Part shown: in pieces, positions 8,297 through 17,096 of the stretch
How positions within the stretch are numbered: the first letter of the stretch is position 1
Layout of the letters: every line of letters starts with the position of its first letter
NCBI RefSeq assembly: GCF_900102885.1
Contig: NZ_FNGE01000011.1
Location: forward strand, 57,898-121,897
Direction: 5' to 3'
DNA from: Paracoccus chinensis
GTDB lineage: Bacteria; Pseudomonadota; Alphaproteobacteria; Rhodobacterales; Rhodobacteraceae
DNA length: 64,000 nt
Program-made: the position numbers and the translations under genes
The notes under the pieces: model-generated
What the model saw: only the letters and a program-made list of their open reading frames with translations
What the model was told of the DNA's origin: nothing
The model's database searches: none

Positions 8297-8923
8297 ATGG
8301 CCCGCCGCGGCCGGGGCGGCTTGTCCGAGGATGACAAGGCGTTGTGGGCGCAGGTTGCCCGCAGCGTGAGCCCCATGGCGGCCGAGCGGCGGCGCCTCGC
8401 CACGCCCCCGGCCGAGCCGCCCCGTGTCCCCGCGCCGTCCCCCGCACCCGTTTCCGTCCCGCGCCTTGCGCTGCCCGGGGACTTCGGCCTCGGCCGCAAG
8501 GCCGCGCCCGCGCGGGTGCATGTGGCGCATCTCCCCTCGCCCGCCGAACGGCTTGCGGCGCAGCCCCTGCGGATGGATGCCAAGACCCATCGGTCGCTGG
8601 TGCGGGGCAAGCTGCGGCCGGACGCCCGGATCGATCTGCATGGCATGACCCTGGCGGTGGCCAAGGCCGAGCTGACGGGCTTCATCCTGCGGGCGCAGGC
8701 GGCGGGCCACAGGCTGGTCCTGGTGATCACCGGCAAGGGCAAGGGCGACCAGGGACCGCTGCCCGTCCGTTCGGGCGCGCTGCGCCACGAGGTGCCCCAT
8801 TGGCTGCACATGGCTCCCGCGGCCCAGGCAGTGCTGCAGGTCGTTCCCGCCCATGTCCGCCATGGCGGCGGCGGGGCCTATTACGTCTACCTGCGCCGTG
8901 CGCGCGGAGCAGGCGCGCCTTAA
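8297..8923 (+). CDS. Smr-domain protein
   Basis: A 208-residue protein. The N-terminal 110 residues are basic and proline-rich. The C-terminal Smr domain carries the nuclease-associated IDLHGM motif, the VITGKGKG loop and the closing HGGGGAYYVYLRR. Stand-alone Smr proteins nick or cleave DNA or RNA; MutS2 carries the same domain. The start at 8297 is one base past the Tim44-like stop, so the two are co-translated. In relatives a murein transglycosylase A gene often lies between these two, and it is absent here. Confidence 0.88.
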   Translation: MARRGRGGLSEDDKALWAQVARSVSPMAAERRRLATPPAEPPRVPAPSPAPVSVPRLALPGDFGLGRKAAPARVHVAHLPSPAERLAAQPLRMDAKTHRSLVRGKLRPDARIDLHGMTLAVAKAELTGFILRAQAAGHRLVLVITGKGKGDQGPLPVRSGALRHEVPHWLHMAPAAQAVLQVVPAHVRHGGGGAYYVYLRRARGAGAP

Positions 8924-8997
8924 CCCTTTAGCAACCTTTCGGATGCGAAAGCGGGTGGTTTCGCGCTAGGGCAGGGACAGGCGGCGCCTGCGCCGCG

Positions 8998-9918
8998 ATG
9001 GACCCCCGGGGGCTTGTGATGCTCGTGCTGCTCAGCCTTGCCAGCGTGATGATGCTGGCGCTTGTCATCGACCCCTCCTCCGACGACGGAGAGGAGGATG
9101 ACGAGGACTTCCTGTCCTCCGACGATCCCGACGCCCCGGCGTCCGAGGACCCCGCAGAGGAGGCTGTTTCGGCGATCATCGGCACCGACTCGGACGAGTG
9201 GCTGGAAGGCCTGCATCAGGACGACCGGATCGACGGGGCCGGGGGCGACGACGACATCCGGGCGGGCGGCGGCGGCGACCATGTCTCGGGGGGCGACGGC
9301 GACGACGTGATCCACGGCGACTACACGCTGGAGGATTTCGGCGACGACACGCTGCTGGGCGATGCGGGCCGCGACATGCTGGCGGGCGATGGCGGCCAGG
9401 ATGTGCTGGACGGCGGGACGGGCGACGACACGCTGTTCGGAGGCGAGGGAGACGACCTGGTCCGGGGCGGAGAAGGCACCGACTGGCTGGCGGGCGGCGC
9501 AGGAAACGACACGCTGCAGGCAGGCGCGGGCGCCGACGACCTGTCGGGCGACAAGGGTGACGATCTGCTGGTGGCGGGTGACCGGGACGGCGAGCGCGAC
9601 TGGCTGCATGGCGGCGAGGGCAACGACACGCTGGTCGGGGCGTCCGACGACTGGCTGGAAGGCGGCGCGGACCGTGACCTGTTCACGCTGCCCGCAGACG
9701 CAATCGCGGGCCAGGCGCCCGCGACCATCGCCGACTTCGACGCGGCCGAGGACCGGCTGGAACTGGTGCTGCCCGAGGCTGAGGTGGCTGCGGCCGAGAT
9801 CACGCTCGACCTGCAGCCCGATGGCACGGGGCTCGTGCTTCTGAACGGGCAGCCGGTGGCCCATGTGCTGAACGCCGCCGGGCTCGATGCTGCCCGGATC
9901 GGGCTGCGCGCGGGCTGA
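8998..9918 (+). CDS. RTX-repeat (haemolysin-type calcium-binding) protein with N-terminal membrane anchor
   Basis: A 306-residue acidic protein. A single membrane segment (about 5-24) precedes a run of Asp/Glu ([19 protein letters not shown]). After it come about 15 glycine/aspartate nonapeptides of the GGxGxDxLx type ([21 protein letters not shown] and onwards, about 78-215), which form calcium-binding beta-rolls. The C-terminal 80 residues ([20 protein letters not shown]) resemble the end of RTX/M10 proteins. RTX proteins are usually exported by type I systems and have no signal peptide; an N-terminal hydrophobic helix is unusual. No secretion genes are next to it. Start could also be the ATG at 9019. 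Confidence 0.85.
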   Translation: MDPRGLVMLVLLSLASVMMLALVIDPSSDDGEEDDEDFLSSDDPDAPASEDPAEEAVSAIIGTDSDEWLEGLHQDDRIDGAGGDDDIRAGGGGDHVSGGDGDDVIHGDYTLEDFGDDTLLGDAGRDMLAGDGGQDVLDGGTGDDTLFGGEGDDLVRGGEGTDWLAGGAGNDTLQAGAGADDLSGDKGDDLLVAGDRDGERDWLHGGEGNDTLVGASDDWLEGGADRDLFTLPADAIAGQAPATIADFDAAEDRLELVLPEAEVAAAEITLDLQPDGTGLVLLNGQPVAHVLNAAGLDAARIGLRAG

Positions 9919-10049
9919 GCAGGCTTTCCTTCCGCCGCCCTTTCCCCTATATGCCCCCGATCCGCCCGGCGATTCGGGCGGAGCCTCCACGGGCCTGTGC
10001 TGGACGACATCCCGGCCTGTGCCATCACCCTTCACATCAGGAGACCCCG

Positions 10050-10319
10050 ATGTCGATCACCGTCGAAGAAAAAGCCCGCGTCATGGGCGAATACGCCACC
10101 AAAGCCGGCGACACCGGCTCGCCCGAAGTGCAGGTGGCCATCCTCAGCTCGCGCATCGCCACGCTGACCGAGCATTTCAAGACCCACAAGAAGGACAACC
10201 ACTCGCGTCGTGGCCTTCTGAAGCTGGTCGCGCAGCGCCGCAAGCTGCTGGACTATCTGAAAAAGAAGGACGAGGCGCGTTACACCGACCTGATCGCGCG
10301 CCTGGGCCTGCGCCGCTGA
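10050..10319 (+). CDS. rpsO: 30S ribosomal protein S15
   Basis: A protein of 89 residues, the standard length, starting at an ATG six bases after CAGGAGA. The family signature [17 protein letters not shown] and [27 protein letters not shown] is complete. S15 binds the three-way junction of 16S rRNA helices 20-22 and nucleates platform assembly. A terminator follows at once, so most transcripts should be monocistronic. The usual partner pnp lies about 1.07 kb further on rather than next door. Confidence 0.98.
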   Translation: MSITVEEKARVMGEYATKAGDTGSPEVQVAILSSRIATLTEHFKTHKKDNHSRRGLLKLVAQRRKLLDYLKKKDEARYTDLIARLGLRR

Positions 10320-10324
10320 GCCCG

Positions 10325-10347
10325 AGGGCGCGCATCTGCCGCGCCCT
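10325..10347 (+). other. hairpin in rpsO 3' region
   Basis: AGGGCGCG (10325-10332) pairs with CGCGCCCT (10340-10347) around seven bases. No T-run follows. It begins five bases after the rpsO stop and may protect the 3' end or act together with the terminator that follows. Confidence 0.5.
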
Positions 10348-10363
10348 TCCGCGATCCTCATCA

Positions 10364-10398
10364 CGCCCGTGGCGAAAGCTGCGGGCGTTTTCCTTTTT
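10364..10398 (+). terminator. rho-independent terminator after rpsO
   Basis: CGCCCG (10364-10369) pairs with CGGGCG (10382-10387), with an inner GC-GAAA-GC tetraloop stem, followed directly by TTTTCCTTTTT. Confidence 0.8.
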
Positions 10399-10507
10399 CG
10401 GGTCCGGGGCTCGTGGTTAACGATCCATTAAAATCCTGCATTTCCATTTCTGGATTCCCTTTCTCCCTTTCGTGATCCTTTGCCTGTAGTCAGACAAAGG
10501 ATTGATC

Positions 10508-11134
10508 ATGCCCATCAACGTGAATGCGGGCCTTCCCGGTGCGATCATCGGCCTGCTCGGACTTCTCAAGAGTCAGGGGCGGCAAGGCGGTACCCCTGTC
10601 CCCGAGGCGCCCACCGCGCAGGCCGCACCGGCGCCGCAGCTTCCCGCAGCCGCGCCGGACAGCAGCGACAGCGCCGTCCGGTTCGACTTCTCGGTTTCAG
10701 CGGTGCAAGCGGCACCCGTGACGGCTTCGGGCGAAACGGCGCCCGTGACGGCCGGCCCGCCTGCAGGTTATGTCCCCGCGGCTGCCCTGCCCCCTGCGGT
10801 AGCAGACGGCACGCCTGCCGCCAGCAGCCCGCCGGCCGGGGCGGCGGCAGGCGCAGCGACGGCAAGTTCCGGGGCCGCCGGAACCGGGCAGAGAAGCGTT
10901 CCCGCTGCGGCTTCGCCTGAACCGGCGCGACTGCCCCCGCCCATGGCTCCGGACGACGAGGCTATGGCCCGGGCCTGGGCGGTCAGGTCCCTTGCGCGCG
11001 AAAACACCCTGAGCATGATCGAGAGGATCGCCCGCACGGCCGAGCAGCCCGAAAAGGCGAAGGCCCCAGCCGAAAGCGACAGGCCCGGCCGCGCAGCCCA
11101 ACCGGCCGAGCCGAAGACCCTGGCCCGCGCCTGA
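10508..11134 (+). CDS. Ala/Pro-rich protein of unknown function between rpsO and pnp
   Basis: A 208-residue protein with no recognised domain. AAAGGA lies six bases before the ATG at 10508, which makes it a likely real gene. The first 22 residues (MPINVNAGLPGAIIGLLGLLKS) could form an amphipathic or membrane-associated helix. Residues 30-150 are low-complexity Ala/Pro/Gly. The last 60 hold a predicted helix (DDEAMARAWAVRSLARENTLSMIERIARTAEQ) and a charged tail. The 5' region is comparatively AT-rich. It separates two genes that are normally adjacent. Function unknown. Confidence 0.6.
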   Translation: MPINVNAGLPGAIIGLLGLLKSQGRQGGTPVPEAPTAQAAPAPQLPAAAPDSSDSAVRFDFSVSAVQAAPVTASGETAPVTAGPPAGYVPAAALPPAVADGTPAASSPPAGAAAGAATASSGAAGTGQRSVPAAASPEPARLPPPMAPDDEAMARAWAVRSLARENTLSMIERIARTAEQPEKAKAPAESDRPGRAAQPAEPKTLARA

Positions 11135-11154
11135 TCCCGCGTCGGTGCCCTTGC

Positions 11155-11182
11155 GGGCGGCGGTCTCAAAGGCCGCCGCTCG
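11155..11182 (+). terminator. hairpin upstream of pnp
   Basis: GGGCGGCGG (11155-11163) pairs with CCGCCGCTC (11173-11181) with one G-U pair, then TCCCTTTCC. It may end the preceding gene. The remaining 200 bases to pnp form its leader. Confidence 0.5.
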
Positions 11183-11389
11183 TCCCTTTCCTGATCAATG
11201 GCCTCCGTCCCTTGTCAGCACGCGGGCGACGACCAATATGCTTTTCACGAGACCGGTTTTCCTGTAAGGCCGGTCAATCTGCGACGTGAGGCCCGCCCCC
11301 GGCCGCATGCGAAGGATTGGGGGAGGCGGCAATGGGGCCGCCATATGACACGGGCGGCCGGAGGGCCGGTGCGCCCCCGAGGAAACTGC

Positions 11390-13537
11390 ATGTTCGACGA
11401 AGTGAAGAAATCGATCCAGTGGGGCCGTGAAACGCTGACGCTGGAAACGGGCAAGGTTGCCCGCCAAGCTGACGGCTCGGTCATCGCCACGCTGGGCGAG
11501 ACCTCGGTGATGGCCAACGTCACCTTCGCCAAGGAGCCGAAGCCGGGTCAGGACTTCTTCCCCCTGACCGTCCACTACCAGGAAAAATACTATGCTGCCG
11601 GCAAGATCCCGGGCGGCTTCTTCAAGCGCGAGGCGCGGCCGACCGAAAAGGAAACGCTGACCGCCCGCCTGATCGACCGCCCCTGCCGTCCGCTGTTCGC
11701 GCCGGGCTTCAAGAACGAAGTCTTGGTGATGTGCACCGTGCTGTCGCACGACCTCGTCAACGATCCCGACATCGTGGCGATGATCGCGGCTTCCGCCGCG
11801 CTGACGATCTCGGGCGTGCCCTTCATGGGCCCGATCGGCGCTGCGCGCGTGGGCTTTGCCAATGGCGAATACGTCCTGAACCCGGACGTGGCCGACATGG
11901 ACAACCTGCGGGGCAACCCGGAACAGCGTCTGGACCTGGTCGTCGCCGGGACCAAGGACGCCGTGATGATGGTCGAATCGGAAGCCTATGAGCTGACCGA
12001 GGAAGAGATGCTGGGCGCGGTCAAGTTCGGCCACGAGCAGATGCAGCCCGTCATCGACCTGATCATCGACCTGGCCGAGGACGCCGCGAAGGAGCCCTTC
12101 GACTTCCAGTCGCCCGACTATTCCGAGCTTTACCAGCGCGTGAAGTCGCTGGGCGAGGAAGGGATGCGCGCGGCCTATGCGATCATCGACAAGTCCGACC
12201 GCCGCGACGCCATCCAGGCTGTGCGCGAGACGATCGTGGCCGGCCTGAACGAGACCGAGCTGGCCGACGCGAACCTGGGCTCGGCGCTGAAGAAGCTGGA
12301 ATCTGGCATCCTGCGCGGCGACATCATCCGCGGCGGCGCCCGGATCGACGGCCGCGACAACCGCACGGTTCGCCCGATCGATTCGGAAGTCGGTATCCTG
12401 CCGCGTACCCACGGCTCGGCCCTGTTCACCCGCGGTGAAACCCAGGCGCTGGTCGTGACCACGCTGGGCACGGGCGACGACGAGCAGATCATCGACGCGC
12501 TGCACGGCAACTCGCGTTCCAACTTCCTGCTGCACTACAACTTCCCGCCCTATTCGGTCGGTGAGGTTGGCCGCGTGGGTTCGCCCGGCCGTCGCGAGAT
12601 CGGCCACGGCAAGCTGGCATGGCGCGCGCTGCAGGCGGTGCTGCCGGCGGCGACCGATTTCCCCTACACGATCCGCGTCGTGTCCGAGATCACCGAGTCG
12701 AACGGCTCGTCGTCCATGGCTTCGGTCTGCGGCGGCTCGCTGTCGATGATGGACGCGGGCGTGCCGCTGAAGGCGCCGGTTGCGGGCGTGGCCATGGGCC
12801 TTGTGCTTGAGGACGGCGACAACTGGGCCGTGCTGACGGACATCCTCGGCGACGAGGATCACCTGGGCGACATGGACTTCAAGGTCGCTGGCACCGAGAA
12901 CGGCATCACCTCGCTGCAGATGGACATCAAGGTCCAGGGGATCACCCCCGCGATCATGGAACAGGCGCTGGCGCAGGCCAAGGACGGCCGCCTGCACATC
13001 CTGTCCGAGATGTCGAAGGCCCTGACCGAGGGCCGCCGCGAGTTCTCGGCCCATGCCCCGCGCATCGAGACGATGACCATCCCGACCGACAAGATCCGCG
13101 AAGTGATCGGCTCGGGCGGCAAGGTCATCCGCGAGATCGTGGAAACCTCGGGCGCCAAGGTCGACATCAACGACGACGGCACCATCAAGATCGCCTCGGC
13201 CAATGCCGATTCGATCAAGAAGGCCTATGACATGATCTACTCGATCGTGGCCGAGCCCGAGGAAGGCAAGATCTACACCGGCAAGGTCGTCAAGCTGGTG
13301 GATTTCGGCGCCTTCGTGAACTTCTTCGGCAAGCGCGACGGCCTGGTCCATGTCAGCCAGATCTCGGGCAAGCGCCTTCAGCACCCCAACGAGGTGCTGA
13401 AGGAGGGCCAAGAGGTCAAGGTGAAGCTGCTGGGCTTCGACGACCGCGGCAAGGTGCGCCTTGGCATGAAGATGGTCGACCAGGAAACCGGCGAGGAGAT
13501 CACCGAGCCGAAGAAGGAAGACGCGCAGGCCGAGTGA
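11390..13537 (+). CDS. pnp: polyribonucleotide nucleotidyltransferase (PNPase)
   Basis: The ATG at 11390 follows CGAGGAA and yields 715 residues, the normal length. Two RNase PH domains (about 1-215 and 310-540) flank an alpha-helical linker. The second contains the phosphate-binding and catalytic region ([19 protein letters not shown] sequence, [25 protein letters not shown]). A KH domain ([12 protein letters not shown]) and an S1 domain ([20 protein letters not shown]) close the chain. PNPase degrades RNA 3' to 5' by phosphorolysis as a trimer and associates with RNase E in the degradosome. A 250-base leader before the gene leaves room for the autoregulation by RNase III known in other bacteria. 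A strong terminator follows. Confidence 0.98.
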   Translation: MFDEVKKSIQWGRETLTLETGKVARQADGSVIATLGETSVMANVTFAKEPKPGQDFFPLTVHYQEKYYAAGKIPGGFFKREARPTEKETLTARLIDRPCRPLFAPGFKNEVLVMCTVLSHDLVNDPDIVAMIAASAALTISGVPFMGPIGAARVGFANGEYVLNPDVADMDNLRGNPEQRLDLVVAGTKDAVMMVESEAYELTEEEMLGAVKFGHEQMQPVIDLIIDLAEDAAKEPFDFQSPDYSELYQRVKSLGEEGMRAAYAIIDKSDRRDAIQAVRETIVAGLNETELADANLGSALKKLESGILRGDIIRGGARIDGRDNRTVRPIDSEVGILPRTHGSALFTRGETQALVVTTLGTGDDEQIIDALHGNSRSNFLLHYNFPPYSVGEVGRVGSPGRREIGHGKLAWRALQAVLPAATDFPYTIRVVSEITESNGSSSMASVCGGSLSMMDAGVPLKAPVAGVAMGLVLEDGDNWAVLTDILGDEDHLGDMDFKVAGTENGITSLQMDIKVQGITPAIMEQALAQAKDGRLHILSEMSKALTEGRREFSAHAPRIETMTIPTDKIREVIGSGGKVIREIVETSGAKVDINDDGTIKIASANADSIKKAYDMIYSIVAEPEEGKIYTGKVVKLVDFGAFVNFFGKRDGLVHVSQISGKRLQHPNEVLKEGQEVKVKLLGFDDRGKVRLGMKMVDQETGEEITEPKKEDAQAE

Positions 13538-13557
13538 TCCCCGGCTTGTGACATACG

Positions 13558-13587
13558 AAGGCCCCGGTAATTGCCGGGGCCTTTTTC
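13558..13587 (+). terminator. rho-independent terminator after pnp
   Basis: AAGGCCCCGG (13558-13567) and CCGGGGCCTT (13574-13583) form a perfect ten-base-pair stem with a six-base loop, followed by a T-run. Confidence 0.92.
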
Positions 13588-13770
13588 ATGCGCGGTATCT
13601 GCTTTCCCCCTCGCATGGCGAATGGCCTGGAAAAGCGGGCCAATGGAATTACGGCCTTTGTCAATTGACCCTCTTCGCCTATCATCGCGGCAGGGCCGGA
13701 GATGCGCTCCAGACTGGGACCGTTCGCGTCATTTCCGACTTGTCGGCTGTGTGCATGTTGCAGGTATCTC

Positions 13771-14922
13771 GTGTCAAAGATCACCATCCGCGCGGATCAG
13801 AAGCGCCTTGGCCAAGGCGTGCGAAGATTTCTGATCGTCGAATCCGAAACGCCGCTGCGCAGGCTGCGGCATGACCGGATCTTTTTCGACATTCCCGAGG
13901 GAGTCACGGCCCGTCCGGCGCTGCTGGACTGCCATGTCGCGCCCGCGCTGATGCTGGCGATGGCCGAGGGCCGGGACCTTTTTGTTCAGGGCCCGGTCTC
14001 GCGCCGGATGATCCACAACGCTTACGAATTCGTCGAAGCCTGGGTCAGCTGGCGCCCGGCGCTGTTCTCGCGCATCGGGATCGAGGCCGAAAGCATCGTG
14101 GACCACGTGGACAATCGTCCGCTCCGTGCGATCCAAGCGTTCAGCGGCGGACTGGATGCGCTTTACACCACCTGGTACCACAGGATCGGCGGGCCTGAAC
14201 CGGCGCGCAAGCCTCTGCAGGCGGGGCTGCTGGTGCAGGGCTTCGACATCTCGCCCCGCGACGACAGCGCCATGCAGATCATCTACGATCAGGGGCGCGC
14301 GATCCTCGACACGGTCGATGTGCGCCTGTTTCGCATGAAGACCAACCTGAAGAACGCGATCCGCATCGACTGGGAGATGTTCCACGGTGCCGCCATCGCC
14401 TGTGCGCTGATGCAGTTTTCCGATGAATTCAATCAGGGCCTGATCGGCAGCAGCGGTCCCTATGATGCGCTGGAAATTCCCTGGGGCTCGAACCCGATCA
14501 CCGATCCGCTGACGGGCGGCGCAGCCATGACGATCCATCACGACGGATGCGGGCGGTCGCGCAATGACAAGATCGACGCCATTGCGGGCTGGCCGGTGGC
14601 GGCCGACAACCTGCGCGTCTGCTGGCGCAATCCCGACCCTTCGCAGAACTGCGGCACCTGCGAGAAATGCATCCGCACGGCGCTGGGATTCCTGGCCAAT
14701 GGCCATGCGATTCCGAAAAGCCTCAAGGCCGAGATTTCGGTGGCCGACATCCTCAGCTGTCCGACAAACAACAAGGTGCAGATGGATCGGTTCCGCCAGC
14801 TTCGGGATCTCGCGATCCGCAACGGCGTGACCGGCCCTTGGGTCGAGGCGATCAGCGCCAAGCTGCAGGCCAGGAACCCCGCCTGGCAGAAGAAGGTGCC
14901 CGTCCTTTCGCGCGCCGCCTGA
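13771..14922 (+). CDS. orphan QueC-like PP-loop ATPase-fold protein
   Basis: The GTG start at 13771 (GCAGG six bases upstream) gives 383 residues. After an N-terminal domain of about 115 residues with no recognised motif comes the PP-loop AFSGGLDALYTTW (about 123-135), in which the usual SGGxDS ends in Ala. The C-terminal half has Cys284, Cys294, Cys297 and Cys300 (C-x9-C-x2-C-x2-C), the spacing of the zinc site of 7-cyano-7-deazaguanine synthases. It is larger than QueC (about 230 residues), and no queD/queE or 7-deazaguanine gene is nearby. It stands alone between pnp and nagK with its own 180-base upstream region. An ATP-dependent amide or nitrile-forming role is possible; the substrate is unknown. 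Confidence 0.65.
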   Translation: MSKITIRADQKRLGQGVRRFLIVESETPLRRLRHDRIFFDIPEGVTARPALLDCHVAPALMLAMAEGRDLFVQGPVSRRMIHNAYEFVEAWVSWRPALFSRIGIEAESIVDHVDNRPLRAIQAFSGGLDALYTTWYHRIGGPEPARKPLQAGLLVQGFDISPRDDSAMQIIYDQGRAILDTVDVRLFRMKTNLKNAIRIDWEMFHGAAIACALMQFSDEFNQGLIGSSGPYDALEIPWGSNPITDPLTGGAAMTIHHDGCGRSRNDKIDAIAGWPVAADNLRVCWRNPDPSQNCGTCEKCIRTALGFLANGHAIPKSLKAEISVADILSCPTNNKVQMDRFRQLRDLAIRNGVTGPWVEAISAKLQARNPAWQKKVPVLSRAA

Positions 14923-15021
14923 CCCGCCGGGACCGCGCGTCCCTGCGGGGTGCGCGCCGGGTGTTTGGCAAGCCGCCCCGCACGCGCTAGGAACCTTTGG
15001 GAAACAGGGCGCGAGGGGTTC

Positions 15022-15951
15022 ATGATCTGCGCGGGGCTGGACATCGGTGGAACGAAGATCGAGGCGCGGCTGTTCGACGCCGGGCTGAACGCCACCCATT
15101 CGCACCGGGTGCCGACGCCCCGCAACAACGCGGATGCCTTTTTCACGGCAGTGGGGGAACAGGTCGCCTGGCTGCGGGAACGGGCCGGCGGTGACCTGCC
15201 CATCGGCATCGCCATGACCGGCGTGGTCGAACCCGACACGGGCCTTGCCCAGACCGCGAACCTGCCCATCAGCGGCCAGCCCATGGCCGAGCGCCTGACC
15301 GCCGTCGCGGGCCGCCCCCTGCCGGTGATGAACGACTCGATGGCCCTGGCCTTTTCCGAGGCGAACGGCGGTGCGGCCGATGGCGCAGCGGCGGTCGTCG
15401 GGCTGATCTTCGGGACCGGCGTCGCCGCGGGTATCTGCATCAACGGCCGCCCCGCCGCGCGCTACGGCGGCATCGCGGTCGAGCTGGGCCATTGCGGGAT
15501 GCCCGGCCGGGCACTCGCCCGCCATGGCCTCGGCCAGTGGCGCTGCGGCTGCGGGCGGGACGGCTGCATCGAGGCCTACATCCCCGGGCCAGGCCTGATC
15601 CGCCTGGCCGCGCACATGGGCATGGGCGAGATCGCGCCGCCTGAACTGGCCGCCCGCGCCGCAGCCGGTGACGCTCAGGCCGAGGCGGTATTGGCCACCT
15701 GGGCCGACCTGTCCGCCGAGGCGCTTGAAATCCTGCAGATGACCATCGACCCGCAGATCGTGGTGCTGGGGGGCGGCCTGTCGCAAATGCCAAGCTTCGT
15801 GGACCGGCTTGAGGCGGCGCTGCCCGCGCGCCTGATCCCCGGCACCCCGCGTCCCACCCTGCGGCTTGCCCGCCATGGGGACGCCAGCGGCGTGCGCGGC
15901 GCCGCCCTGCTGGCGCGGATGACGGCGGCGGAAGAGCCTTGGACCTCCTGA
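15022..15951 (+). CDS. nagK: ROK-family N-acetylglucosamine kinase
   Basis: A 309-residue sugar kinase. It has the ATP site GLDIGGTKIEA at the N-terminus, the sugar-binding ND in VMNDSMALA and the GTGVAAGI phosphate loop. The ROK zinc motif ELGHCGMPG...CGCGRDGCIEAY (about 160-195) is complete. It overlaps nagA, which makes GlcNAc the likely substrate: the kinase makes GlcNAc-6-phosphate and NagA deacetylates it, feeding recycled or chitin-derived amino sugar into glycolysis or murein. GAGGGG lies before the ATG. No GlcNAc transporter or nagB is visible nearby. Confidence 0.88.
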   Translation: MICAGLDIGGTKIEARLFDAGLNATHSHRVPTPRNNADAFFTAVGEQVAWLRERAGGDLPIGIAMTGVVEPDTGLAQTANLPISGQPMAERLTAVAGRPLPVMNDSMALAFSEANGGAADGAAAVVGLIFGTGVAAGICINGRPAARYGGIAVELGHCGMPGRALARHGLGQWRCGCGRDGCIEAYIPGPGLIRLAAHMGMGEIAPPELAARAAAGDAQAEAVLATWADLSAEALEILQMTIDPQIVVLGGGLSQMPSFVDRLEAALPARLIPGTPRPTLRLARHGDASGVRGAALLARMTAAEEPWTS

Positions 15952-17048
15952 TCGCCCCCGACCTGACTTGGATTCAGGGCAGGCTGCAGGAAGGGCTGGG
16001 GGTCCGGCTGCGGGATGGCCGCGTGGCCTCGGTTGGGCCGCTGGGGACCGGTACGCCCGATCTGCGGGTGCACCTGCTGATGCCCGGCGCGACCGACCTG
16101 CAGGTGAACGGGGGCGGGGGCGTGCTGTTCAACGCCGACCCCTCGTCCGAGGGCATCGCGGCGATCCGGGTGGCGCATCACGGGCTGGGCACCCATGCGC
16201 TCCTGCCCACCGTCATCACCGACGCGCCCGAGGTGCTGGAAGCCGCGGCCGCTGCCGTGATCGCCGCCTGGGGCACGCCCGGCGTGGCAGGCATCCACAT
16301 CGAGGGCCCCCATATCGCACCCGAGCGGCGCGGCACCCATGACGCGCGCCACATCCGGCCGCTGGACAGCCGCACCCTGGCCGTGCTGGAGCGCCTGCGC
16401 GCAGCGGGCATCCCGGTTCTGCTGACGCTGGCGCCGGAACGCGCCGACCCGGCGCTGCTGACGCGGGCGGCAGGCCGGGGTGTCGTGCTGTCGGCGGGCC
16501 ATTCCTCGGCCACGGCCGAGCAGGCGCAGGCGGCCCTTGCCCAAGGCGTCACGATGGTCACGCATCTCTTCAACGCCATGCCGCCCCTGCACCACCGCGA
16601 TCCGGGGCTTGCCGCCGCCGCGATCCTGTCGGACGCCTGGATCGGGTTGATCCCCGACGGCATCCACGTGGACTGGGCCATGCTGCGGCTGGCCCTGGCC
16701 GCCCGGCCCAGACCCGACCGCTGCTTCATCGTCTCGGACGCCATGCCCACGGTAGGCGGTCCCGACGCCTTCATGCTTTACGGCCAGCCGATCGAGGTCC
16801 GCAACGGCCGGCTCGTGAATGCCGAGGGTGCGCTGGCGGGTGCGCATGTGGACATGCTGACCGGCATGGCACGGCTGCACCGGCAGGGCGGCGTTCCCCT
16901 GGAAAGCTGCATTGCCATGGCGACGGACACACCGCGCGCGGCCATGGGTCTTCCCCCGCTGGAGGTCGCGTCGGGAACCTCCGCCGGCAGCCTTGCGGTG
17001 CTGGACGAAGCCCTGGGCTTCGCTGGCTGGCTCGACCGCCTGACGTAA
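15939..17048 (+). CDS. nagA: N-acetylglucosamine-6-phosphate deacetylase
   Basis: A protein of about 369 residues in the amidohydrolase superfamily. Motifs in order are LPGATDLQVNGGGGV-like, GIHIEGPHI (metal-binding Glu), SAGHSSAT (His), VTHLFNAMPPLHHRDPG (His) and IVSDAMPTVGG (catalytic Asp). It removes acetate from GlcNAc-6-P. The beginning is ambiguous. TTG at 15939 overlaps nagK by 13 bases, and a CTG at 15948 lies 11 bases after GGAAGAG; no ATG is available near the conserved start. Either way it is translationally coupled to nagK. Confidence 0.93.
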   Translation: MDLLIAPDLTWIQGRLQEGLGVRLRDGRVASVGPLGTGTPDLRVHLLMPGATDLQVNGGGGVLFNADPSSEGIAAIRVAHHGLGTHALLPTVITDAPEVLEAAAAAVIAAWGTPGVAGIHIEGPHIAPERRGTHDARHIRPLDSRTLAVLERLRAAGIPVLLTLAPERADPALLTRAAGRGVVLSAGHSSATAEQAQAALAQGVTMVTHLFNAMPPLHHRDPGLAAAAILSDAWIGLIPDGIHVDWAMLRLALAARPRPDRCFIVSDAMPTVGGPDAFMLYGQPIEVRNGRLVNAEGALAGAHVDMLTGMARLHRQGGVPLESCIAMATDTPRAAMGLPPLEVASGTSAGSLAVLDEALGFAGWLDRLT

Positions 17049-17096
17049 CGGATTCGTGCCCTTGTCGGGCTGCGGGACGGCTGCAATGCTGGTGCC

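Noticed and set aside
11195..13411. A 738-codon open frame antisense to pnp
   Set aside because: Product is His/Arg/Asp-rich without motifs; it exists because high-GC third positions of pnp remove stops from the opposite strand. pnp itself is intact.
15939..15951. A frameshift or missing start in nagA
   Set aside because: The absence of an ATG is explained by a TTG or CTG start coupled to the nagK stop; the protein is otherwise complete.
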